This document shows, one piece after another, positions 15,802 to 23,808 of a stretch of 34,921 bases of DNA (positions within the stretch are counted from its first letter, which is position 1; each line of letters starts with the position of its first letter). The translations under genes were made by a program, and so were the position numbers. The DNA comes from an uncultured Clostridia bacterium (lineage in GTDB: Bacteria; Bacillota; Clostridia; Lachnospirales; CAG-274), in NCBI GenBank assembly GCA_910579745.1, contig CAJTVH010000031.1, positions 1-34,921 of the forward strand, read 5' to 3'. The notes beneath the pieces were generated by a model. That model did no database searches and was not told the origin of the DNA. It saw only the letters and a program-made list of their open reading frames with translations.

Positions 15802-16761
15802 TTATATAACTCCATATGCTTCTGAAAGTAATATTGTTTTTAACGCCCAGTTTGAATGAGTTTTATATTCGTTCATTCGTTCGTCTTTAACGTTTCCGGA
15901 AACAAGGAATATGGAATTTAAATCCCAGTTTAAAATCGATTTAGCGTCATCAAGATCTTTTTTTGAAACTTTATAAGCGTTGTTTATAAAATTTATTTGC
16001 TTTGGATGAATTACAGTTTTTCCTATAAACCCGCACAGCTTATCTTCTCTAAGTTCATTTTTTAATCCTGTATCCCAGTTGTTTCCACTGTAATATTCCC
16101 ATACTGGTCCTGATATTGTGTAATCTTTTCCAAATACTGTTATTATATCGGAAAAAATACTTGAAATTGGTTTTATACTATGTATTGATTCTAAAGAAGA
16201 ACGCCGGAAACCAAATATATGACATAAGTCGTTTCCGCCGACTCGTATATTTAATACTAGTTCCTCTATATTGTCTAATTTCTCTTTTAGTTTATATAAA
16301 ATATTGTATCTGTTTTTTAAATTTATTATAGTTGGACTTTCCAAAATAGGCATTATATAAAATTTTTTATCAGAGGTTTTATTTATATTTAAAATTGTAT
16401 CTATATATTCATCAGCATTGTCAAGTGAGAATTTTGGAATTATAAAACCTGTAATAATATTATTTGAAATGTCAAAACGTTTTGTAAGATTTAAAATTTG
16501 ATTTGGTTCTCTTACTCTTATAAATATTTTGGGTAGAAAAAAAGAAGTATTTCTTAATGTGTTATATATTTTTTTTATTGTATCAATTAGTATATTTTCA
16601 GCATCTTTCACAAAATTATCATTTATAGTATCCTCAAGGCATAAAGCGAGAGAGAATTTATTTCCAAAACTTCCGTTTATTAATGAATTTACAATGGTTT
16701 TATTATACGCTGGACAATATAAAAGGGCGCCGATACTGTAATATAATACTGAGTTTTTCAT
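15802..16761 (-). CDS. CitE/HpcH-like carbon-carbon bond lyase (Ter-operon type)
   Basis: 319-residue TIM-barrel lyase of the HpcH/HpaI-CitE superfamily, Ter-associated branch. Visible active-site elements are LALCLEDTIND with E43 D44, IRVREP (81-86) with two Arg, IIPKF with K110, IMPILESP with E141, and RVGGNDLC (173-180) whose Asp would bind metal. It probably makes or breaks a C-C bond next to a carboxylate and supplies a precursor to the PRTase/StiP enzymes encoded behind it. AAAGGAG precedes the ATG. It is the first gene of the operon, with 112 bp to the next gene. Genes for an ATP-grasp ligase, a HAD phosphatase and TerD, often found with it, are absent here. Confidence 0.85.
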   Translation of the reverse strand: MKNSVLYYSIGALLYCPAYNKTIVNSLINGSFGNKFSLALCLEDTINDNFVKDAENILIDTIKKIYNTLRNTSFFLPKIFIRVREPNQILNLTKRFDISNNIITGFIIPKFSLDNADEYIDTILNINKTSDKKFYIMPILESPTIINLKNRYNILYKLKEKLDNIEELVLNIRVGGNDLCHIFGFRRSSLESIHSIKPISSIFSDIITVFGKDYTISGPVWEYYSGNNWDTGLKNELREDKLCGFIGKTVIHPKQINFINNAYKVSKKDLDDAKSILNWDLNSIFLVSGNVKDERMNEYKTHSNWALKTILLSEAYGVI

Positions 16762-16847
16762 ATTGACTACTCCTTTAAGTTTATATTATATTAGTATATT
16801 GATTTTAAACAAAAATATAAAGGGTGACGTTTAACTATGTTTTTTGG

Positions 16848-16886
16848 TTAAGTAAACATTTGCTAATCAAAGTAAATGTTTCTTAA
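16848..16886. promoter_or_regulatory. Inverted repeat upstream of the Ter-type operon
   Basis: TTAAGTAAACATTT (16848-16861) and AAATGTTTCTTAA (16874-16886) form a 13-bp inverted repeat with one bulged base, about 90-125 bp before the lyase start. It may be an operator or hairpin for the minus-strand operon. No consensus could be matched. Confidence 0.4.
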
Positions 16887-16894
16887 TTTTAATT

Positions 16895-17059
16895 ATGGCG
16901 TATCTGAAAACTATCATAAGCTATAAGTTATATACGAGAAATATCCAAAAAATTATTAAAAAATAAACGAAAACGGTTCAATTAAACAGAAAAGCCTTTC
17001 TGTTTCGTTTTATTTTTTATAATTTTTCGCGCGTATTTTAGTTTTCAGATACGCTCTAG
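16895..17059 (-). repeat. Palindromic MITE-like element, full copy in inverse orientation
   Basis: Full copy with ends ATGGCGTATCTGAAAAC and GTTTTCAGATACGCTCTAG. Its inner asymmetric part (GGTTCAATTAAACAG) shows it is inverted relative to copies 1-3. It sits between the Ter-type operon start and the infC region. The stretch 17060-17388 after it holds three copies of a 13-bp AT-rich string (TATAATTATTTTT at about 17065, 17131 and 17234) and no gene. Confidence 0.9.
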
Positions 17060-17388
17060 TTTTTTATAATTATTTTTTAAATAAAAGCCGAAATTTTAGT
17101 CAGTAACACCTGTAAAATATTTTCATTTATAATTATTTTTTAAATATGATTTTGTTTTTTGAATTAAGAATTAGTTATTATTAATTTGGTATAAATAAAA
17201 TATTACTTTTAATTTTTATTTAATTATACCACTTATAATTATTTTTTGCACTAAAAAAGCAAATAAAGTGTTTAATATTGAGTATAGATAAATTTTTTAT
17301 GTGGCAACTGCTTAAAAAAGTTTTAATCAACTTAAATATGGCTATAATTTTAATATCCACAAAAAAACATAACTGAAGGAGATTTACC

Positions 17389-17526
17389 ATGATTCCAAGT
17401 AATTATATTGCCCAAATAAAAAAGTTTAAACACGTAAATTTAGAACAGGGAAAAATTATACAATACTTATTAGAAGAAGATATTACAAAAATAAAAACAG
17501 AGAAAATATTATGTTTGAACCTTTGA
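17389..17526 (+). CDS. Small or truncated gene, possible transposase fragment
   Basis: 45 residues starting MIPSNYIAQIKKFKH. A strong GAAGGAG site precedes the ATG and a TATAAT lies about 45 bp upstream, so it is built like a real gene. The middle (VNLEQGKIIQYLLEEDITKI) faintly resembles the N-terminal helix-turn-helix of IS30-type transposases. In another frame right after the stop, a further run (FDAIMADVFVYNRKQSMQ, ending near 17593) continues with coding look, so this may be a frameshifted remnant. Too little is left to name it. Confidence 0.35.
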   Translation: MIPSNYIAQIKKFKHVNLEQGKIIQYLLEEDITKIKTEKILCLNL

Positions 17527-17683
17527 TGCTATTATGGCAGATGTGTTTGTTTATAATAGAAAACAGTCAATGCAAGCTATAACTTATTTATAAAATATTA
17601 TTGTAATTTGGCTTTGATTTAATGTCCGATTTTATATTGTAATTTATATTTATATTGTTTTGATAAAAAATGTAAAAAAACTA

Positions 17684-17712
17684 TTGACAAAATATTTTTA
17701 TTATGGTATCAT
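17684..17712 (+). promoter_or_regulatory. Sigma-A promoter of infC-rpmI-rplT
   Basis: A perfect TTGACA (17684-17689), 17-bp spacer and TATCAT (17707-17712) place the transcript start near 17719, giving a leader of about 145 nt before infC. Confidence 0.85.
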
Positions 17713-17718
17713 CTTTTT

Positions 17719-17845
17719 ATAAAGAAGAAGCTTATTTCTCACCTTACGGCGTACGCTTTGAGGTCATTTATTTTGTTTCATGGCAGGGTTTTCCTGTTGT
17801 TGTGTCAATTTATGAGAATGAGGCGGCTTTGGTCGCTTTTTTTAT
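17719..17845 (+). ncRNA. Ribosomal protein L20-type leader with attenuator
   Basis: The untranslated leader of the infC operon folds into several stems and ends in a GC hairpin (AGGCGGCTTTGGTCGCTT, 17821-17838) followed by a run of seven T, all before the infC ribosome site. Position, size and the closing terminator fit the Firmicutes L20 leader, in which excess L20 binds and promotes termination or blocks expression. The assignment rests on context and remembered features, not a covariance search. Confidence 0.75.
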
Positions 17846-17863
17846 TTTTAGGAGGTGCTCGCA

Positions 17864-18370
17864 ATTACCGAGTTAATGATTAATGAACAAATTAGGGATA
17901 AAGAAATCCGCTTAATAGGCAATCAAGGAGAACAAATAGGAATTATTTCCGCGAGAGAGGCTCAGAAAATGGCAGACGAACAACGTCTTGACCTTGTAAA
18001 AATTTCTCCGAACGCAAAACCGCCTGTTTGTAAAATTATGGATTATAGCAAATACAAATTTGATCTTGCGAAAAAAGAAAAAGAAGCCAGAAAGAAACAA
18101 AAGACAATTTCAATTAAAGAATTGCGTCTATCCCCCAATATTGACACACATGATATTGAAGTAAAAGTCAAAAAAGCGATAGAGTTTCTTAAAGATGGAA
18201 ATAAAGTAAAAATAAGTATTCGTTTTCGTGGGCGTGAGCTTGCCAGGACTGACGTGGCGGTTGGCATAATGAATGATTTTTCGGAAAAGGTTTCAGAATA
18301 TGGTTCAGTAGAAAAAGCGCCCAAAATGGATGCTCGTACGATGGCGATGTTTCTCGCCCCAAAGGCTTAA
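17864..18370 (+). CDS. infC: Translation initiation factor IF-3
   Basis: 168 residues. IF-3 binds the 30S subunit, monitors start codon and initiator tRNA, and keeps subunits apart. The protein begins TELMINEQIRDKEIRLIG, matching the family N-terminal domain; the C-terminal domain carries the basic SIRFRGREL segment. I choose ATT at 17864 as start: AGGAGG (17850-17855) stands 8 nt upstream and the product then aligns with other IF-3 proteins, while an in-frame GTG at 17855 overlaps the ribosome site and an ATG at 17876 is too far in. An AUU start is the classical self-limiting start of infC, since IF-3 itself discriminates against it. First gene of the operon. Confidence 0.93.
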   Translation: MTELMINEQIRDKEIRLIGNQGEQIGIISAREAQKMADEQRLDLVKISPNAKPPVCKIMDYSKYKFDLAKKEKEARKKQKTISIKELRLSPNIDTHDIEVKVKKAIEFLKDGNKVKISIRFRGRELARTDVAVGIMNDFSEKVSEYGSVEKAPKMDARTMAMFLAPKA

Positions 18371-18396
18371 AATTTAATCTAAGGAGGAAATACCAA

Positions 18397-18594
18397 ATGC
18401 CTAAATTAAAAACAAGAAAAGCTGTTTCAAAACGTGTAAGCGTTACAGGTACAGGAAAATTAAAGAGAACTAAAGCGAATAAACAACATATTTTAACAAA
18501 AAAGAGTCCTAAAAGAAAAAGAAATTTAAGAAAATCCGACCTCGTGGATTCAACAAATTTAAAACAAATGAAAAAAGTATTACCATACATTTAG
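18397..18594 (+). CDS. rpmI: Ribosomal protein bL35
   Basis: 65 residues, very basic, of the 50S subunit. It begins MPKLKTRKAVSKRV and contains ANKQHILTKKSPKRKRNLRK, the family hallmark; length is standard. AAGGAGG precedes the ATG. It lies 26 nt after infC and 22 nt before rplT in the conserved infC-rpmI-rplT order, so expression follows the leader upstream. Confidence 0.97.
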   Translation: MPKLKTRKAVSKRVSVTGTGKLKRTKANKQHILTKKSPKRKRNLRKSDLVDSTNLKQMKKVLPYI

Positions 18595-18616
18595 TTAATT
18601 TAAGGAGGACTTTAAA

Positions 18617-18970
18617 ATGGCAAGAGTTAAGGGTGCTTTAAGCGCGCGTAAAAAACATAAAAAAGTATTAAAAATGGCTAAAGGCTTTAGAGGAGCGAGG
18701 AGTAAACAATATAGAGTAGCTAAGCAATCTGTAATGAAAGCTATGGCTTACGCTTTTGCGGGAAGAAAGCAAACCAAGAGGGAGTACAGAAAACTTTGGA
18801 TTGTAAGAATTAACGCGGCGGCGAGAATTAATGGTTTGTCTTACAGCAAATTTATGAATGGTCTTAAAGTTGCCGGTATTAATATTAATAGAAAAATGCT
18901 TGCGGAGTTGGCCGTTAATGACGCATCGGCTTTCGCTAAACTTGTTGATACAGCTAAAGCTAATATTTAG
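18617..18970 (+). CDS. rplT: Ribosomal protein bL20
   Basis: 117 residues, full family length. It is an early assembly protein of the 50S subunit and, in Firmicutes and enterics, the repressor of its own operon. It begins MARVKGALSARKKHKKVLK and holds GFRGARSKQYRVAKQ and RRKRD-like basic stretches, then a globular C-terminal domain (INGLSYSKFMNGLK). TAAGGAGG precedes the ATG. The operon ends with the inverted repeat at 18976-19021. Confidence 0.97.
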   Translation: MARVKGALSARKKHKKVLKMAKGFRGARSKQYRVAKQSVMKAMAYAFAGRKQTKREYRKLWIVRINAAARINGLSYSKFMNGLKVAGININRKMLAELAVNDASAFAKLVDTAKANI

Positions 18971-18975
18971 AAATG

Positions 18976-19021
18976 CTAAGTCAAGCGTTATGTCTTTTTT
19001 AGATTAAAGCGCTTGACTTAG
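18976..19021 (+). terminator. Terminator-like inverted repeat after rplT
   Basis: CTAAGTCAAGCG (18976-18987) and CGCTTGACTTAG (19010-19021) are perfect 12-bp complements with a 22-nt loop, six bases past the rplT stop. The trailing T-run is weak (GTTTGCG), so termination may be partial. Between 19022 and 19374 no gene or clear structure is seen. Confidence 0.6.
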
Positions 19022-19374
19022 TTTGCGTTAGAGAACAAATATTTTTCTTTAGGACTATATGAATATGTTAATATTTAATCGAATTTAATTTTAATAATTT
19101 ATATTTTTCTGATTTTGTTTATAGGGCTAAATTAATATGATTTATATTTGTAGTCTTTTTTGTAGAGTTTTTTCGTCTAAAAATGTTTGAATTTTTCATT
19201 TTTTTCTTATAATCCCTATTTTTTATTTTATTATTTTTTGTTATATTTTTGAGTATATAGGCTTTGTATTGTATAGTGTTCTGAGTCCTCACGCCGATGC
19301 CACTTTATTATTTATTAATTAAAATTATCTTACTTTTATAAATTAATTCAAAATTGTAAATTAATTTTCTATTG

Positions 19375-19470
19375 TAAAGGAACTTTGACAAAATTGAGGT
19401 GGACATTTGACAAAATATGTTGAGGAATTATGAAAGAATAAGGGTATGAGTAATATGGATTTTGCGAAAG
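19375..19470 (+). repeat. Possible relic of an IS21-type insertion-sequence end
   Basis: TTTGACAAAATTGAGG (from about 19384) recurs with changes as TTTGACAAAATATGTTGAGG about 20 bp further on, just after a TGT. Tandem repeats of about 20 bp beside a TGT end are typical of IS21-family termini, where the transposase binds. A short frame, MSNMDFAKVMF, follows and stops, so any transposase gene is lost. This is a weak call from memory. Confidence 0.25.
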
Positions 19471-19545
19471 TAATGTTTTGATGTAGTTCTTTGTATAAAA
19501 GCGTTTTAGCATTTCTTATATTTTATGAGAGGGGTGGTCGTTAAA

Positions 19546-20073
19546 ATGCGAGATACTAATATACGAAAAAGAACAATTATGATTTTTCCAAAGTTTGGTA
19601 ATCAAGAGATAATAGATGAGATTAGAAAAAAATATGACCCTCTGTACAATCTTGTAAAACCTCACATTACATTGGTATTTCCATTTAAAAGTGATATGTC
19701 AAATGTGACATTAAGCCAAAAATTAGAAGAATGTCTAAAAGAAACAGTTTCATTTTCATTGAGTCTACAAGGAATTAGTAGACATGAAGACGTTTACGGA
19801 AATTATATCTTTTTAAATGTAAAAGTTGGCAGGGAAGAAATCATAGAAATTCATAATTCTTTATATTTGAGTATTTTTGATGAACAATGCCGACAATCTT
19901 TTATCCCTCATATGACGATTGGCAATATAGGTTCAGCGTATAAAATGGAAAGGGTATATAATAGTATAAAAAATATAGATGTTCGTTTTGAAACAATTAT
20001 AAAAACAATATCGGTTGAAATGATTGGAGATAATGACGAATCAATTATAATTATTGAAAAAAAACTGTGCTGA
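19546..20073 (+). CDS. 2H phosphoesterase / 2'-5' RNA ligase-like protein
   Basis: 175-residue cytoplasmic protein of the 2H phosphoesterase superfamily. The two signature motifs are KPHITLVF (H40, T42) and IPHMTIGNIG (H122, T124), about 80 residues apart as in LigT/YjcG-type enzymes that cut or join 2',5' or cyclic phosphodiester bonds in RNA or nucleotides. The substrate is unknown. The start is the ATG at 19546, with GAGGGGTGG just upstream; an ATG seven codons earlier lies before that site. It is a single gene with no close neighbour. The 916 bp after it contain a palindromic repeat and a promoter. Confidence 0.85.
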   Translation: MRDTNIRKRTIMIFPKFGNQEIIDEIRKKYDPLYNLVKPHITLVFPFKSDMSNVTLSQKLEECLKETVSFSLSLQGISRHEDVYGNYIFLNVKVGREEIIEIHNSLYLSIFDEQCRQSFIPHMTIGNIGSAYKMERVYNSIKNIDVRFETIIKTISVEMIGDNDESIIIIEKKLC

Positions 20074-20350
20074 AATATTAGATTGATTATATAGTATTAA
20101 ACAAGCGAAACTGAAAAATATTTTGATAACTATATTTGGTATAAAGGTTAAAGTTAGTAAATAAAATATCTATGTTTTTTTCAGGTGTTTATTTTGCTAT
20201 TATGATATAAATATTATTATTTTGATTGTGATATTTGAATTTTGTTAGCGGAAATCTCTATATTGCAAAGTTTCTAAATGTCGGTGGATATTTTTTATTA
20301 CCGCTAATAAATCTTTTGATTATTTAAATTTATGTTCTTTAAATAACTTC

Positions 20351-20517
20351 TTAAAGTGTATCTGAAAACTAAAATACGCACGAAAAGCTATAAAAAATAA
20401 AACTAAACAGAAAGGCTTTTCTATTTAATTGAACCGTTTTCGTTTATTTTTAATAATTTTTTGGATATTTCGCGTATATAACTGATAGCTTATGATAGTT
20501 TTCAGATACGCCCTAAG
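20351..20517 (+). repeat. Palindromic MITE-like element, full copy
   Basis: Full copy from TTAAAGTGTATCTGAAAAC to GTTTTCAGATACGCCCTAAG, in the orientation of copies 1-3. It stands in a gene-free stretch (20074-20705) that otherwise shows only AT-rich sequence. Confidence 0.9.
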
Positions 20518-20705
20518 TAAATTATTTTTATATTTTCATAAGATAATTATTGTTGTTTTTCGCAAATTTACACATTTTTTATTTGTATTGTGTTATTGAC
20601 AAGAAGTATTTTTTACTGAGTATATAAATTTTTTAATATATACAGTATTCTGGTTTATTATACAATCAATATATATTTTTTGCTCAAAATGGGTTTTTCT
20701 TTTTC

Positions 20706-20734
20706 TTGAAAACGCTATAGAAATGTGGTATAAT
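20706..20734 (+). promoter_or_regulatory. Sigma-A promoter upstream of the yesL-like gene
   Basis: TTGAAA (20706-20711), 17-bp spacer and TATAAT (20729-20734) form a strong promoter. The next gene starts about 250 nt later, so the transcript would have a long leader (about 20741-20989). It contains a GC-richer patch (TTCGCGTATAGGCG to GGCGAGGGGCG, about 20760-20800) that could be structured; no known riboswitch was recognised. Confidence 0.65.
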
Positions 20735-20989
20735 AACTAAGGTTGGAAATTATAAGATGTTCGCGTATAGGCGTTTTATATATTATAGGCGAGGGGCGTA
20801 ATTCCGTTTGTATTGATGAATTAGTAAAATAAATTTAGAATAGTATTAAATGATTAAAGTTGTTCTATAATAACAGTTGATTATATGTACTATACTAAGA
20901 TATATAAAGAGGTTTAACAATTTTAGAGCGGGGTTTTTGTAAATATTTTCGAAATAATTTCATATACTATTTACAAGGAGGATAATTAA

Positions 20990-21622
20990 TTGAGAGGTAT
21001 ATTTAAAATAGATGGTCCGTTTTTTAAATATGGAACTATTCTTGCCGATATAATAATATTAACTATTTTGTGGATTTTATGCTCGTTACCTTTAATAACT
21101 GTCGGAATTTCCACAACAGCTTTGTTTTATGTGACTACAAAACAGGTCTCAAACAGAGAAGGATATGTTACGGCAAATTTTTTAAAGAGTTTTAAAATTA
21201 ATTTTTTTCAAGGTTTGCTTATAACAATAATTTTGGCTGTTATTGGGGTTATTGTTTTTACAAGTATTCGTTTTTCAGTTCTTGTGCCACAGTTAAAAGA
21301 ATTTATTCTTACTCTTGATTATATAGCGGCTTTTGAGCTTATAATTGTTACTTTATATATTTTTCCTCTTATGTCGAGGTTTGATATGAAAATAACAGAA
21401 CTTTTTAAAACGGCTTTTTTTCTGGCGAACAGACATATGTTTACAACTTTTACTTGTCTGATGTTGATTATCGCGATAATTTTTATGTGTACTTTTAATC
21501 CTATGTTTTTATTTGCGAGTATAGGTATTTACGCTTACATATCTTCATTTATGCTTATGAGAATTTTCAGGAAATATTGTCCTGACATAGATGTGGATGA
21601 TGAATCCGAAATTATCGGGTAA
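20990..21622 (+). CDS. YesL-family (DUF624) membrane protein
   Basis: 210 residues with about five membrane helices (roughly 17-45, 73-98, 105-130, 148-165, 168-190). The N-terminal pattern FKIDGPFFKYGTILADIIILTILWILCSLPLITVG, which occupies about residues 5-39, is characteristic of YesL/DUF624 proteins, often encoded next to sugar-uptake genes and of unknown function. The TTG start at 20990 is supported by AAGGAGG. It is probably co-transcribed with the HD-domain gene 31 nt downstream. No sugar transporter is nearby, unlike the usual context. Confidence 0.82.
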   Translation: MRGIFKIDGPFFKYGTILADIIILTILWILCSLPLITVGISTTALFYVTTKQVSNREGYVTANFLKSFKINFFQGLLITIILAVIGVIVFTSIRFSVLVPQLKEFILTLDYIAAFELIIVTLYIFPLMSRFDMKITELFKTAFFLANRHMFTTFTCLMLIIAIIFMCTFNPMFLFASIGIYAYISSFMLMRIFRKYCPDIDVDDESEIIG

Positions 21623-21653
21623 AACATATATTTTATAATTAAGGAGTTTTTTT

Positions 21654-22205
21654 ATGAATAAGGCTATAGGCTCTAAAATTAAACTTGATGAAAATGAAAA
21701 TAAAATTGCGTATGAATATTTAAAGTGTGTTTCCGAGCTTTTAGAAAGTGAAAATGTAAAGAATCTTGATAATTATTCACAGCATCTAAACACAAGCAGG
21801 CTTCAGCACTCCATTAATGTATCTTATTATAGTTATCTTATATGCAAGAGGCTTAAATTTGATTATAAATCAGCGGCAAGGGCGGGGCTTCTTCATGATT
21901 TATATTTATATAACAGACATATTTGCAAATTTGAGGAATCTCATACGATATATCATCCGAAAGAGGCTCTGAGAAACGCGAAAAAAATAGCTGAACTTAA
22001 TGAAATTGAGGAAGACGCTATTTTGAAACATATGTGGCCTTTATGTAAAGGATTGCCTAAATATAAGGAAACGGTTGTTGTGACTTTGGCGGACAAATAT
22101 TGCGCAACCGCTGAAATAATTAAACAGATAAATAATTCATTAAAACCTAAGTATTTGGGCAGTAAGTTAAAGAATAGATTAAGAAATAAGTTAGGAAAAG
22201 TTTAA
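21654..22205 (+). CDS. HD-domain phosphohydrolase
   Basis: 183 residues, cytoplasmic. The HD motif set is complete: H52 (LQHSINV), H81-D82 (LLHDLYLY), H126 (ILKHMWPL) and D147 (LADKYCA). This matches metal-dependent phosphohydrolases, often acting on nucleotides or phosphate esters; the substrate is unknown. AAGGAG precedes the ATG. It is second in an operon with the yesL-like gene and is followed by a strong bidirectional terminator. It lacks a GYP motif, so it is not a c-di-GMP-type HD-GYP enzyme. Confidence 0.85.
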   Translation: MNKAIGSKIKLDENENKIAYEYLKCVSELLESENVKNLDNYSQHLNTSRLQHSINVSYYSYLICKRLKFDYKSAARAGLLHDLYLYNRHICKFEESHTIYHPKEALRNAKKIAELNEIEEDAILKHMWPLCKGLPKYKETVVVTLADKYCATAEIIKQINNSLKPKYLGSKLKNRLRNKLGKV

Positions 22206-22338
22206 TATGTTATAAATACTATTTTTTAATAGAGTGTCTTTAAGGTTAATATCAAGTGAATAAATAAGTGGATTTACTATTTTAGTTTATTGCTTATTTG
22301 TGTATAGACATTTGTTAATTATTTTGTTTTATATATAA

Positions 22339-22379
22339 AAAAGGGACTTGCGGCAATCTTATTTGCCACAGTCCCTTTT
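22339..22379. terminator. Bidirectional intrinsic terminator
   Basis: AAAAGGGACT (22339-22348) and AGTCCCTTTT (22370-22379) form a perfect 10-bp stem, extended inside by GGCAA/TTGCC. A- and T-runs at both edges let it end both the HD-gene transcript (plus) and the convergent transglycosylase transcript (minus). Confidence 0.85.
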
Positions 22380-22390
22380 AAATAATATTT

Positions 22391-22993
22391 TTATTTATTT
22401 ATATTTGATTTATATTTATTCGCCATATATTGCTGTTGATAATTTAAAACTTTTGGAACATATTTTTGAGTTTCAGCGAAAGGAGGTATACCATTATATT
22501 TTTTTACATTACCAGGACCGGCGTTATACGCCGCAAGGGCAAGAGAGGTATCTCCAAAAGTATCTATCATCTCTTTTAGATATTTGGTTCCTCCATCTAT
22601 ATTTTGGGCTATGTCAAAAGAATCCGTTACTCCCAAGGACTGTGCTGTTGAGGGCATTAACTGCATAAGGCCCATCGCTCCTGATGATGAGACAGATTTT
22701 GGATTAAAATTACTTTCCTGCTGAATTACGGCTTTTATAAGAGTTTCATCAATACCATATTTCTCAGAAGCGGTTTTTATAGCGGCCTCTATTGCCTCTG
22801 AAATTTCAGGAGAATCGGAATTTCCCGCCATATAATTTTCAAGAACAGTCTGAAAAGTCAAAGGAGTTCCGTTTTTTGCTTCCGTTTCTGAAATATAAGC
22901 GGAATTCGATATGTTTGTCGCAAAAGGAATCGGAACACGACTTTGTATATCAGCTATTATACCAGAATATATTGTGCTTACATCTAAAATCAT
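22391..22993 (-). CDS. Lytic transglycosylase (SLT family)
   Basis: 200 residues. The C-terminal SLT lysozyme-like domain (about 65-190) has the catalytic Glu E93 in VIQQESNFNP, the family motifs SSSGAMGLMQLMPSTA (102-117) and LALAAYNAGPGNV (151-163). It cleaves the MurNAc-GlcNAc bond of peptidoglycan to give 1,6-anhydro ends. The N-terminal 60 residues are linker-like and no signal peptide or membrane helix is visible, so export must use another route or the enzyme acts in a special compartment. AAAGGAG precedes the ATG. It is a single gene. The stretch 22994-23808 upstream contains only two repeat copies and AT-rich sequence. Confidence 0.9.
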   Translation of the reverse strand: MILDVSTIYSGIIADIQSRVPIPFATNISNSAYISETEAKNGTPLTFQTVLENYMAGNSDSPEISEAIEAAIKTASEKYGIDETLIKAVIQQESNFNPKSVSSSGAMGLMQLMPSTAQSLGVTDSFDIAQNIDGGTKYLKEMIDTFGDTSLALAAYNAGPGNVKKYNGIPPFAETQKYVPKVLNYQQQYMANKYKSNINK

Positions 22994-23130
22994 TGTTATG
23001 TACTCCTTTAAAAATTGATTAAAATATTAAAAAAAATATGTATTGATTTAAGTTTATATGTTATAATAAAAGCTACAGGTGAAAATTAATTTTTTAATTT
23101 CAGTAAAAAACTATTAAAAAATTAATTTAC

Positions 23131-23298
23131 TAAAGCGTATCTGAAAATTAAAATATACGCAAGAAATTATAAAAAACAAAATAAAACGAGATAGAATTTA
23201 TTTTGTTTTTTATAATTTCTTGAATATTTCATTTGGGTAATAAAACTTATTATTTATTTAATTTTAATGATTTTTATAGATTTTTTAGATACGATTTA
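23131..23298 (+). repeat. Divergent palindromic repeat copy
   Basis: The left end TAAAGCGTATCTGAAAATT is clear; the right end is decayed (TTTTTTAGATACGATTTAA). The inner stem AAAAAACAAAATAAAAC/TTTATTTTGTTTTTTA remains. It is an older, mutated copy. Confidence 0.75.
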
Positions 23299-23427
23299 AT
23301 TTAATAAACTTATCATGTAATTATATTTTAAAACAAAATTCTAAATTTTGCAATAGGTTTTTATTTATAAATTTAAAAAATATTATCCAGGGATAATTTT
23401 TTATAATGAAAAAATTGTCGGATTTAT

Positions 23428-23592
23428 TAAAGGGCGTCTTAAAACTAAAATAAATATAAGAATTTATAAAAAGTAGAACAAGATTAAAACTCGTTTGTTT
23501 TATTTTTCATAATTTTTTTGGATACTTTAGCTTTATAAAAACAAAATATTTTTTTATTGTCAAAAGCGAAAGACTTGGAGTTTTAAGACAGA
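23428..23592 (+). repeat. Palindromic repeat variant with altered but matching ends
   Basis: The left end reads AGGGCGTCTTAAAACTAAAAT and the right end GGAGTTTTAAGACAGA. The family's usual CTGAAAAC/GTTTTCAG is changed to CTTAAAAC/GTTTTAAG on both sides, so pairing is kept. The middle still shows the family's AT-rich half-palindromes. Confidence 0.7.
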
Positions 23593-23808
23593 ATATATGG
23601 GTTTTTACAGGTTACTGTATATTTTATTTATGGGGAGGAGGTTTTAATATAGAGTATTTGAGAATTGTAAAAAATAAATACATTTTAGTTTTTTATTTTT
23701 AGATACATGGGTATATTTGGAAAATAATTTTTTATAGATTTAACTTAGTATTTAGAGTAAATAATAAATGAAATACACATGGAAAATATACATAAAGGCA
23801 GGATTTTT

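Noticed and set aside
20756..20830. c-di-GMP or other known riboswitch in the yesL leader
   Set aside because: The GC patch lacks the conserved words of any riboswitch I can recall.
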